A DNA stretch of 7,160 nt from JBFWNZ01 sp050250795. GTDB taxonomy: Bacteria > Pseudomonadota > Alphaproteobacteria > UBA8366. The notes below the pieces were generated by a model, which made no database searches, was not told where the DNA came from, and was given only the letters and a program-made list of their open reading frames with translations. The position numbers were made by a program, and so were the translations under genes. Where the stretch lies: positions 1-7,160 of the forward strand of contig JBFWNZ010000193.1 in the NCBI GenBank assembly GCA_050250795.1. The letters are read 5' to 3'. The first letter of the stretch is position 1, and each line of letters starts with the position of its first letter. Shown here in pieces: positions 1 to 5,243 of this stretch.

Positions 1-265
1 CCTGGAGATGGGCCTCGTGAACAAGGTGGTGCCGGACGACCGGCTCGACGCCGAGGTGGACGAATGGTGCCGCGACCTGAACGAGCGCAGCCCGACGGCC
101 ATCGCCATCGCCAAGCGGTCCTTCAACGCGGACAGCGACCGCATCCGGGGCATCCAGAGCATGGGCTTCCAATCGGTCGCCCTCTACTACGGCACGGCGG
201 AACATCGCGAGGGGGGCGTTGCCTTCCGCGAGAAGCGCAAGCCCGATTTCAAAAGCAAGCTGTGA
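1..265 (+). CDS. BadI/MenB-like acyl-CoA ring hydrolase (crotonase fold), C-terminal fragment, copy 1 of 3
   Basis: This is the C-terminal 87 residues of a crotonase-superfamily protein whose start lies outside the window. The reading frame begins with the codon at position 2. It aligns without gaps, up to the last residue, with the C-terminal third of the two complete genes downstream (roughly 72 to 76% identical by hand count). It carries the family blocks GLVNKVVPDD and ERSPTAIAIAKRSFNAD and the tail EKRKPDF. The second Tyr of LYYGT (bases 188-190) aligns with E. coli MenB Tyr258, which lies in the active site, so this copy keeps it. The upstream catalytic parts (oxyanion-hole glycines, catalytic Asp) cannot be seen. 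The gene probably belongs to the same transcript as the next one, with 17 bp between them. As recalled, the C-terminal region is closer to BadI (2-ketocyclohexanecarboxyl-CoA hydrolase) than to MenB, but substrate cannot be assigned from a fragment. Confidence 0.85.
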   Translation, partial: LEMGLVNKVVPDDRLDAEVDEWCRDLNERSPTAIAIAKRSFNADSDRIRGIQSMGFQSVALYYGTAEHREGGVAFREKRKPDFKSKL

Positions 266-282
266 CTTAAGAAAGGCAGATC

Positions 283-1080
283 ATGTCCGATACGAGCAAG
301 TTCGGAGACATCCTGTACCACGAGAAGGATGGCACGGCGTACATCACCTTCAACCGTCCGGAGAAGATGAACGCCTTCCGCATCCAGACCTATGAAGAGA
401 TCATCGCGGCGCTGGACGAGGCGGCGTGGAAGAAGTCCATCGGCGCCATCGTCCTGCAGGGCGCGCCGAACAGCCGCGCCTTTGCCACCGGCGGCGACGT
501 CGAGGACAAGATCAAGGGCCGCTTCGGCCGCGGCACCATCGGCGTGCCGGTCGAGGAAATCCACAACATCATGCGCATGGCGCCGAAGCCGGTGATCGCG
601 AAGGTGCGCGGCTATGCCATCGGCGGCGGCAACGTGCTGGTCACGTTGTGCGACATGGCGATCGCCAGCGAGAACGCGATCTTCGGCCAGGTCGGCCCGA
701 AGATGGGTTCGATCGATCCGGGTTACGGCACGGCGCTGCTGGCCCGCGTGGTCGGCGAGAAGAAGGCGCGCGAGATCTGGTATCTGTGTCGCCGCTACAA
801 CGCCCAGGAAGCCCTGGAGATGGGCCTCGTGAACAAGGTGGTGCCGGACGACCAGCTGGACGCCGAGGTCGAGCAGTGGTGCGCCGAGCTGAACGAGCGC
901 AGCCCGACGGCCATCGCCATCGCCAAGCGGTCGTTCAACGCCGACACCGACCACATCAAGGGCCTGTCCTCGCTCGGCTTCGAGGCGGCGAAGCTGTACT
1001 TCGCCACCGAGGAATCGGCCGAAGGCAAGATCGCGCTGCGCGAGAAGCGCAAGCCCGACTTCAAGAGCAAGATGCGCTGA
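283..1080 (+). CDS. badI: BadI-like 2-ketocyclohexanecarboxyl-CoA hydrolase (crotonase superfamily), copy 2 of 3
   Basis: A complete 265-aa crotonase-fold protein, the usual length for BadI (about 260). BadI hydrolytically opens the ring of 2-ketocyclohexane-1-carboxyl-CoA to pimelyl-CoA in benzoate or cyclohexanecarboxylate breakdown; MenB catalyses the reverse-type (Dieckmann) ring closure. Visible motifs are FNRPEKMNAFR (23-33), first oxyanion element ATGGD (68-72), second oxyanion element GGGN (114-117), FGQVGPKMGS (134-143), Asp145 aligning with the catalytic Asp of MenB, and REIWYLCRRY (163-172). FGQ-x-GPK-x-GS and REIWYLC mark the MenB/BadI branch rather than ordinary enoyl-CoA hydratases, whose catalytic glutamates are absent. 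The start is supported by AAAGG at 272-276, 6 bp before the ATG. Residue 240 is Phe where MenB, BadI and the sister copies have the active-site Tyr. The loop after GGD (73-81) also differs from BadI as recalled. Substrate is therefore uncertain; a MenB role or another cyclic beta-keto acyl-CoA is possible. Confidence 0.85.
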   Translation: MSDTSKFGDILYHEKDGTAYITFNRPEKMNAFRIQTYEEIIAALDEAAWKKSIGAIVLQGAPNSRAFATGGDVEDKIKGRFGRGTIGVPVEEIHNIMRMAPKPVIAKVRGYAIGGGNVLVTLCDMAIASENAIFGQVGPKMGSIDPGYGTALLARVVGEKKAREIWYLCRRYNAQEALEMGLVNKVVPDDQLDAEVEQWCAELNERSPTAIAIAKRSFNADTDHIKGLSSLGFEAAKLYFATEESAEGKIALREKRKPDFKSKMR

Positions 1081-1086
1081 TGCTGT

Positions 1087-1094
1087 AAGGGAGG
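1087..1094 (+). promoter_or_regulatory. Shine-Dalgarno of copy 3
   Basis: AAGGGAGG lies 6 bp before the ATG at 1101 and inside the 20-bp gap after the copy 2 stop. It is a strong ribosome binding site. It fixes the start at 1101 and implies translation from the same mRNA as copy 2, since no promoter or terminator fits in the gap. Confidence 0.75.
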
Positions 1095-1100
1095 CCGGCG

Positions 1101-1898
1101 ATGTCCGACGCACCGACGTTCGAAGACATCCTCTATGACGAGAAGGACGGGACGGCGTACATCACGTTCAACCGTCCGGAAAAGCTGAATGCCTTCCGCA
1201 TTCAGACCTATGAGGAAATCATCGCGGCGCTGGACATCGCGGCCTGGAAGAAGTCCATCGGTGCCATCGTTCTGCAGGGCGCGCCGAGCAGCCGCGCCTT
1301 TGCGACCGGCGGCGACATCGAGGACAAGATCAGAGGCCGCTTCGGCCGGGGCACCATCGGGGTCCCGGTTGAAGAGATTCACTACATCATGCGCAGCTGC
1401 CCCAAGCCGGTGATCGCCAAGGTGCGCGGCTATGCCATCGGCAGCGGCAATGTGCTGGTCACGCTGTGCGACATGGCGATCGCCAGCGAGACCGCAATCT
1501 TCGGCCAGGTCGGGCCGAAGATGGGCTCCGTCGATCCGGGCTACGGCACAGCGCTGCTGGCGCGCGTGGTCGGCGAGAAGAAGGCGCGCGAGATCTGGTA
1601 TCTGTGCCGCCGCTACAATGCGCAGGAGGCCCTGGAGATGGGCCTCGTGAACAAGGTGGTGCCGGACGACCAACTGGATGCTGAGGTCGAGCAGTGGTGC
1701 GCCGAGCTGAACGAGCGCAGCCCGACGGCCATCGCCATCGCCAAGCGGTCGTTCAATGCCGACACCGACCATATGCGCGGCATCCAGAGCCTCGGGTTCC
1801 AGGCGCTGATGCTCTATTACGGCACCGAGGAATCGGCCGAGGGCAAGATCGCGCTGCGCGAGAAGCGCAAGCCCGACTTCCGCGGCAAGATGCGCTGA
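1101..1898 (+). CDS. badI: BadI-like 2-ketocyclohexanecarboxyl-CoA hydrolase (crotonase superfamily), copy 3 of 3
   Basis: A complete 265-aa paralog of the preceding gene with 27 amino-acid differences and no indels. It has the same BadI/MenB-type architecture: ATGGD (68-72), FGQVGPKMGS (134-143), Asp145 equivalent to the catalytic Asp of MenB, Thr150 at the position of the MenB active-site Ser, and REIWYLCRRY (163-172). Unlike copy 2 it keeps Tyr240. However, the middle glycine of the oxyanion-hole GGG is Ser115 (codon AGC at 1443-1445). This glycine aligns with rat crotonase Gly141 and E. coli MenB Gly133. A backbone amide is still available, and some crotonases have a small residue here, so activity is not excluded. 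Residues 145-224 are identical to copy 2, with 12 silent base changes. The stop lies 3 bp from the stop of the convergent peptidase gene. The ring-opening hydrolase role is inferred from family resemblance. Confidence 0.85.
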   Translation: MSDAPTFEDILYDEKDGTAYITFNRPEKLNAFRIQTYEEIIAALDIAAWKKSIGAIVLQGAPSSRAFATGGDIEDKIRGRFGRGTIGVPVEEIHYIMRSCPKPVIAKVRGYAIGSGNVLVTLCDMAIASETAIFGQVGPKMGSVDPGYGTALLARVVGEKKAREIWYLCRRYNAQEALEMGLVNKVVPDDQLDAEVEQWCAELNERSPTAIAIAKRSFNADTDHMRGIQSLGFQALMLYYGTEESAEGKIALREKRKPDFRGKMR

Positions 1899-1901
1899 CG
1901 G

Positions 1902-2753
1902 CTACGCCGCCTTCGGCCGGTGCACCGTGAGAACGCGCTGGCCGAGCTGCCGCTCGATCCGCGCCATCGTCTCGGCCAGCGGCTCCGCCGCCACCGCCAT
2001 ATGGGTGGCGTTGGCATGCACGAAGCATCCGGCATCGGCCCAGATGCCGACATGCCCCTTCCAGAACACCAGATCGCCGCGCCGCAGGACCGCTTCGTCG
2101 CCCGCGAACGGAACCTCCTCACCGCATGCGGCCTGCATGTCGGTGTCGCGCGGCCAGTCTATGCCGGCCTCGCCCAGCGCGACCTGCACCAGCCCCGAGC
2201 AATCCAGCCCCAGGCTGGACCGCCCGCCCCAGAGATAGGGCGTGCCGAGGAACCGGAGCGCCGTGCCGGCCCAGTCGGGGGCGTGATCGCCGAGCGGGGC
2301 AAGGTGATCGGCGAACATCCACCCGCCGGCGCAGCGGACATACCCGCCCTTATGCTCTGCCGCCGCGACCCGCGATCCGATGCTGCGCCAGTCGCGGACG
2401 GCGGATTTCAAATCCGGCTCGGCATAGACGAAGCTGCGCAGCGCGGCGACGCGGTGGGTGGACGCCGGCCCGGGGGCGGACAGCGCGTCCGCCCGGACAT
2501 AGCCGACATAGGAATCGGCGTCGTTCTGCATCCAGGCCCAGCCGCCGGCCGTGTCGTAGACCCGCACCGTCTCGCCGTGCAGAAGTTCGGTCGTGCGGCC
2601 GCGGCCATCCTCCGGGGCGGCGTAGACCGGCAGGACATTGGCGGCCACCTGCATGGCCGTGCCGTCCGCGAACCGCTTTGCCTCGACCCGGCCGCGCAGC
2701 GATTCCGCCGCGAGGTCGGGCCGATAGGCATGCAGGCGCCTGTCGAGGGTCAT
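1902..2753 (-). CDS. NlpC/P60 (C40) family cysteine peptidase with two SH3-like domains
   Basis: A 283-aa protein of the NlpC/P60 family. These enzymes cleave peptidoglycan stem peptides, typically the D-gamma-Glu to diamino-acid bond. The N-terminus (DRRLHAYRPDLAAESLRG) is typical of the alphaproteobacterial C40 group. Two SH3-like segments follow at roughly 35-90 (with WAWMQNDADSYVGYV) and 100-150 (with GGWMFADHL). The catalytic domain runs from about 160 to 280: TPYLWGGRSS leads to Cys185 in LDCSGLVQ, His234 in KGHVGIW is the general base, and His246 in FVHA is the third polar residue. All catalytic positions are present. There is no obvious signal peptide, so its route to the wall is unclear. 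The start at 2753 was chosen because family similarity begins there; the frame is open upstream to 2888 but would overlap the aldehyde dehydrogenase. The gene follows that dehydrogenase by 28 bp on the same strand, with only a weak GAGGGT in the gap. No functional link to the catabolic neighbours is evident. Confidence 0.9.
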   Translation of the reverse strand: MTLDRRLHAYRPDLAAESLRGRVEAKRFADGTAMQVAANVLPVYAAPEDGRGRTTELLHGETVRVYDTAGGWAWMQNDADSYVGYVRADALSAPGPASTHRVAALRSFVYAEPDLKSAVRDWRSIGSRVAAAEHKGGYVRCAGGWMFADHLAPLGDHAPDWAGTALRFLGTPYLWGGRSSLGLDCSGLVQVALGEAGIDWPRDTDMQAACGEEVPFAGDEAVLRRGDLVFWKGHVGIWADAGCFVHANATHMAVAAEPLAETMARIERQLGQRVLTVHRPKAA

Positions 2754-2781
2754 GACCGTGCTCTGTCCGACCCTCGCCGCA

Positions 2782-4215
2782 TCACGGGGCGATATAGGCG
2801 GTCTTGACGGTGGTGTAGAACTCCGCCGCGTAGCGGCCCTGTTCGCGCGGGCCATAGCTGGAGCCCTTCCGGCCGCCGAAGGGCACATGATAGTCGACGC
2901 CCGCGGTCGGCAGGTTGACCATCACCATGCCGGCATCGGCGTTGCGCTTGAAATGCGCGGCATGCTTCAGCGAGGTGGTGCAGATGCCCGACGACAGGCC
3001 GAAGCTGGTGTCGTTGGCGACAGCCAGCGCCTCGTCATAGTCCTTGACCTTGATGACGCTGGCAACCGGCCCGAAGATTTCCTCGCGGTTGATGCGCATG
3101 TCGGGGCGCGTGTCCACGAACAGCGCCGGCTTCAGGTAGTAGCCGGGCGTCGAGCGCTTCAGCTCCTCGCCGCCATAGGCCAGCTTCGCGCCCTCCTGGC
3201 GGCCGATCTCCAGATAGTCGACATCCTGCTTGAGTTGGGATGCATCGACGACCGGGCCGATATGCGTGCCGTCCTTCAGCGCGTCGTCGACGACGACGGT
3301 GTCCAGCTTCGCCTGGACCGCAGCGACAAACTTGTCGTGGATGCCCTGGGTCACGACGAAGCGCGAGGAGGCGGTGCAGCGCTGGCCGGTGGAGAAGTAG
3401 GCGCCGTTCACCGCGCAGTCGGCGGCGACGGCGAGGTCGGCATCGTCGAGCACGACCAGCGGGTTCTTGCCGCCCATCTCAAGCTGCACCTTGGCCAGCC
3501 GCTCGGCGCATTTGCGCGCGACGTAGCGGCCGGTCTCGACCGAGCCGGTGAAGCTGACGGCGGCGATCTCGGGCGCGTTCAGCATCGCCTCGCCGACTAC
3601 GGAGCCGCGGCCCATCGCCATGTTGAACACGCCCTTGGGCAGGCCCGAGCGGCTGATGATGTCGGCCAGCGCCCAGGCGCAGCCCGGCACCAGGTCGGCC
3701 GGCTTGAACACGACGCAATTGCCGTAGGCCAGCGCCGGCGCGATCTTCCAGGCCGGGATGGCGATGGGGAAGTTCCAGGGCGTGATGATGCCGACCACGC
3801 CCATCGGCTCGCGGGTGATCTCCACCTCGAAGCCGGGCCGGGTCGAGGCCAGCTTCTCGCCCGACAGCCGCAGCACCTCGCCGGCGAAGAACTTGAAGAT
3901 CTGGCCAGCGCGCACCGTCTCGCCGATGCCCTCGGCCAGCGTCTTGCCTTCCTCGCGCGACAGCAGGCGGCCCAGTTCGTCCTTGCGGGCCAGGATCTCG
4001 TTGCCGATGGCCTCCAGGATGTCGCTGCGCTGCTGGATGCCGCCGCGTCCCCAGGCCGGGGCGGCGGCCGCGGCTGCGGCGATCGCGTCCTTCACCTGCC
4101 GCAGGTCGGCGCGGGCATACTCGCCGATCACGTCGTCGGTGTTCGACGGGTTGCGGTTCACGCAGATATCGGCGCTGCCGACCCATTCGCCGGCAATCAG
4201 GTTCTTGTGCAGCAT
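2782..4215 (-). CDS. NAD(P)-dependent aldehyde dehydrogenase, ketoglutarate-semialdehyde dehydrogenase-like
   Basis: A 477-aa member of the aldehyde dehydrogenase superfamily, of normal length, oxidising an aldehyde to a carboxylate with NAD(P)+ in the cytosol. Every key element is visible: TPWNFP (145-150) with oxyanion Asn148, KPAD with Lys171 binding the cofactor, FTGS (222-225), LEMGGKN with general base Glu246, GQRCTA with catalytic Cys280, EIFGP with Glu379, and PFGGRKGSSYGPREQG (445-460). The last block and the C-terminus FYTTVKTAY resemble the group annotated as 2,5-dioxovalerate (alpha-ketoglutarate semialdehyde) dehydrogenase, acting in sugar-acid or hydroxyproline breakdown. This specificity is tentative and succinate- or adipate-type semialdehydes are possible. 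The start is fixed by GGGAGGAA, 5 bp before the ATG, and the downstream end of the promoter candidate is about 36 bp from it. An alanine-rich run (44-52) lies in the N-terminal helix region. It is probably co-transcribed with the peptidase gene downstream. Confidence 0.92.
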   Translation of the reverse strand: MLHKNLIAGEWVGSADICVNRNPSNTDDVIGEYARADLRQVKDAIAAAAAAAPAWGRGGIQQRSDILEAIGNEILARKDELGRLLSREEGKTLAEGIGETVRAGQIFKFFAGEVLRLSGEKLASTRPGFEVEITREPMGVVGIITPWNFPIAIPAWKIAPALAYGNCVVFKPADLVPGCAWALADIISRSGLPKGVFNMAMGRGSVVGEAMLNAPEIAAVSFTGSVETGRYVARKCAERLAKVQLEMGGKNPLVVLDDADLAVAADCAVNGAYFSTGQRCTASSRFVVTQGIHDKFVAAVQAKLDTVVVDDALKDGTHIGPVVDASQLKQDVDYLEIGRQEGAKLAYGGEELKRSTPGYYLKPALFVDTRPDMRINREEIFGPVASVIKVKDYDEALAVANDTSFGLSSGICTTSLKHAAHFKRNADAGMVMVNLPTAGVDYHVPFGGRKGSSYGPREQGRYAAEFYTTVKTAYIAP

Positions 4216-4251
4216 TGCGGTTCCTCCCAGGGGGCGTTTTGAGTTGCCATT

Positions 4252-4280
4252 GTGATAAGCGCGCCGATGCGGCGAGGCAA
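4252..4280 (-). promoter_or_regulatory. Candidate sigma70-type promoter of the aldehyde dehydrogenase
   Basis: On the - strand, TTGCCT (4280-4275) and TATCAC (4257-4252) are separated by exactly 17 bp, each matching 4 of 6 consensus bases. This puts the likely transcript start near 4245 and a leader of about 30 nt before the ATG at 4215. It lies in the 84-bp gap after the small lipoprotein gene, so the dehydrogenase may have its own start as well as reading from upstream. Two 4/6 hexamers can arise by chance. Confidence 0.4.
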
Positions 4281-4299
4281 GCGGGCGGGGGGCGCGCCG

Positions 4300-4461
4300 T
4301 CAGCAGATTTGTTCGCGGCGCAGGGTGTCGTACATCCGGGTGCTGAACTTGTCGATTGCCGTGCAGACATCGGTCGCGCCGTGGCTGTAGCCCCGCCGAT
4401 AGGACTCCTCGCTGCAACCGGCGAGAAGCAGGACAAGGGCGGCGAATGCGAAGGCGCGCAT
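4300..4461 (-). CDS. Small predicted lipoprotein (53 aa)
   Basis: A 53-aa protein with a short lipoprotein signal: Arg2, a hydrophobic stretch (3-13), then the lipobox LAGC with Cys16 as the lipidated residue. The mature part is only 38 residues, hydrophilic (SEESYRRGYSHG), with two more cysteines at 33 and 53, the latter being the last residue. They could form a disulfide in the periplasm. The start at 4461 was chosen over an in-frame ATG at 4503. GGTGGAGA lies 5 bp before it, and starting here gives a normal signal peptide. I do not recognise the family and no function is assigned. It lies between ubiX (74 bp upstream) and the aldehyde dehydrogenase (84 bp downstream) on the same strand. 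Confidence 0.7.
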   Translation of the reverse strand: MRAFAFAALVLLLAGCSEESYRRGYSHGATDVCTAIDKFSTRMYDTLRREQIC

Positions 4462-4466
4462 GGCGA

Positions 4467-4474
4467 TCTCCACC
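4467..4474 (-). promoter_or_regulatory. Shine-Dalgarno of the small lipoprotein
   Basis: GGTGGAGA on the - strand sits 5 bp before the ATG at 4461. It decides the start in favour of 4461, where the lipoprotein signal begins, rather than the in-frame ATG at 4503. Confidence 0.6.
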
Positions 4475-4514
4475 GTTCCGACCGGGACCGGTGCCGGCAG
4501 CATAGCAGAAGATC

Positions 4515-4529
4515 GGCCGGGAACCGGCC
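4515..4529 (-). terminator. Hairpin just after ubiX, possible terminator
   Basis: A perfect 6-bp stem GGCCGG/CCGGCC with a 3-nt loop begins 6 bp after the ubiX stop codon. On the - strand it is followed by GATCTTCT, which is only moderately T-rich. It could be a weak intrinsic terminator separating ubiX from the lipoprotein gene. GC-rich palindromes are common at this base composition, so this is a modest call. Confidence 0.35.
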
Positions 4530-4535
4530 CTTGCG

Positions 4536-5120
4536 TTATCCGCCGCGTCCGGCCGGAATGTCCTCGCCCCAGCGCCGCGCCAGTCCGGCATCGATGTCGA
4601 ACAGGTCGAGCAGGCGGCCGAGGGTCTGGTCGATCATCTCTGCCACGCTCTGCGGCCGGGCATAGAGCGCGGGCATCGGCGGCGCCACGATGCCGCCCAT
4701 CTCCGTCACCTGCAGCATGGCCTTGAGATGCCCGGCATGCAGCGGCGTCTCGCGGACCATCAGGACGAGGCGCCGGCGTTCCTTGAGCACGACATCGGCC
4801 GCGCGCGTCAGCAGCGAGGCGGTCGTGCCATAGGCGATCTCGGACAGGGTCCGGACCGAGCAGGGCGCGATCACCATGCCGCGGGTGCGGAACGAGCCCG
4901 ACGCGATGGCGGCGCCCACATCGCCGATGCCGTAGACGACGTCGGCCAGCGCCCGGACATCGGCCGGCTTGCGGTCGGTCTCATAGGCGATGGTCATCTC
5001 GGCCGCCCGGGACAGCACGAGATGGGTTTCCACGGGCAGCGGGCGCAGCACCTCCAGCAGGCGGATGCCATAGGCGACCCCCGAAGCGCCGGTAATGCCC
5101 ACGACCAGCCGGTCGGCCAT
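4536..5120 (-). CDS. ubiX: UbiX-family flavin prenyltransferase
   Basis: A 194-aa flavoprotein of the UbiX/Pad1 family, a typical length. It joins a dimethylallyl group to reduced FMN, making prenylated FMN, the cofactor of UbiD-type decarboxylases. The N-terminus has the FMN-binding GITGASGVAYG (8-18). Later motifs are GMVIAPCSVRTLSEIAYG (81-98), KERRRLVLMVRETPLH (113-128), MGGIVAPPMPALYARP (141-156) and the C-terminal RRWGE (182-186). Arg106, Lys113, Arg123, Glu124, Tyr153 and Trp184 all sit at a constant offset of 16 from Pseudomonas aeruginosa UbiX residues 122, 129, 139, 140, 169 and 200 as recalled, so the active site looks intact. The start at 5120 was chosen because the FMN motif follows directly and GGGGAA lies 9 bp upstream. 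The frame is open to 5195, but that segment is not family-like. No ubiD partner is in the window. It could serve ubiquinone synthesis or a catabolic decarboxylase. Confidence 0.92.
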   Translation of the reverse strand: MADRLVVGITGASGVAYGIRLLEVLRPLPVETHLVLSRAAEMTIAYETDRKPADVRALADVVYGIGDVGAAIASGSFRTRGMVIAPCSVRTLSEIAYGTTASLLTRAADVVLKERRRLVLMVRETPLHAGHLKAMLQVTEMGGIVAPPMPALYARPQSVAEMIDQTLGRLLDLFDIDAGLARRWGEDIPAGRGG

Positions 5121-5184
5121 GCTTGCTCGTTCCCCGATCCGTGCGGGTTTGTTCCGAAGGGCGCCAACTGTCGCCGCTTTGCTG

Positions 5185-5214
5185 TTGACAGGCAAGGGGC
5201 GTCGGGGATGGCAT
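5185..5214 (+). promoter_or_regulatory. Candidate promoter of the keto-acid hydratase gene
   Basis: A perfect -35 hexamer TTGACA (5185-5190) lies in the 123-bp divergent gap between ubiX and the hydratase gene. The best -10 at 18 bp spacing is TGGCAT (5209-5214), only 3 of 6. A transcript would start near 5221, giving a leader of about 20 nt that holds the ribosome binding site. The weak -10 keeps this tentative. I found no convincing counterpart for ubiX on the other strand. Confidence 0.35.
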
Positions 5215-5224
5215 GGGCCGCCGC

Positions 5225-5234
5225 AAAGGGGAGG
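5225..5234 (+). promoter_or_regulatory. Shine-Dalgarno of the keto-acid hydratase gene
   Basis: AAAGGGGAGG lies 9 bp before the ATG at 5244. It decides this start over in-frame upstream ATG codons such as the one at 5208, which would place the ribosome binding site inside the gene. Confidence 0.75.
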
Positions 5235-5243
5235 ACATCAGGC

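Larger units (their letters stand above)
1..1898 (+). repeat. Tandem gene triplication (about 818-bp unit, third copy of the set cut by the window edge)
   Basis: Three head-to-tail copies of the same gene lie in direct orientation. Corresponding points are 818 bp apart between copies 2 and 3 and 812 bp apart between copies 1 and 2 in the C-terminal region. Two tracts are identical in all three copies. One is 41 bp (1-41, 813-853, 1631-1671), encoding LEMGLVNKVVPDD. The other is 44 bp (77-120, 889-932, 1707-1750), encoding LNERSPTAIAIAKR. The short gaps between copies (17 and 20 bp) are not alike apart from the ribosome binding sites. No insertion sequence or flanking repeat is visible. The array may extend further left. 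Confidence 0.8.

Noticed and set aside
187..1772. Two long - strand frames (187-1113 and 795-1772) antisense to the hydrolase paralogs, similar to each other
   Set aside because: Their similarity simply reflects the duplicated genes on the other strand. They overlap each other and have no plausible start signals.
283..1898. Calling the paralogs menB for menaquinone synthesis
   Set aside because: Triplicated genes with no other menaquinone genes nearby. As recalled, BadI matches better around GGGNVL, GPKMGS-x-DPGYGT and ERSPTA-x-AIAKRSFN.
2752..4242. Open frame of 496 codons on the + strand opposite the aldehyde dehydrogenase
   Set aside because: The antisense strand of a gene with complete dehydrogenase motifs. 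The product is rich in Arg, His, Asp, Gly and Ala without any domain, and it has no ribosome binding site.
4259..4298. Inverted repeat GCGCGCC / GGCGCGC as a terminator after the lipoprotein gene
   Set aside because: The 7-bp arms are 25 bp apart, there is no T-run, and the repeat overlaps the better promoter candidate. It is likely chance in GC-rich sequence.
5121..5195. Longer N-terminus for UbiX (start at 5195)
   Set aside because: The 25 extra residues are not family-like and lie over the divergent promoter region. The start at 5120 places the FMN motif at the usual distance.
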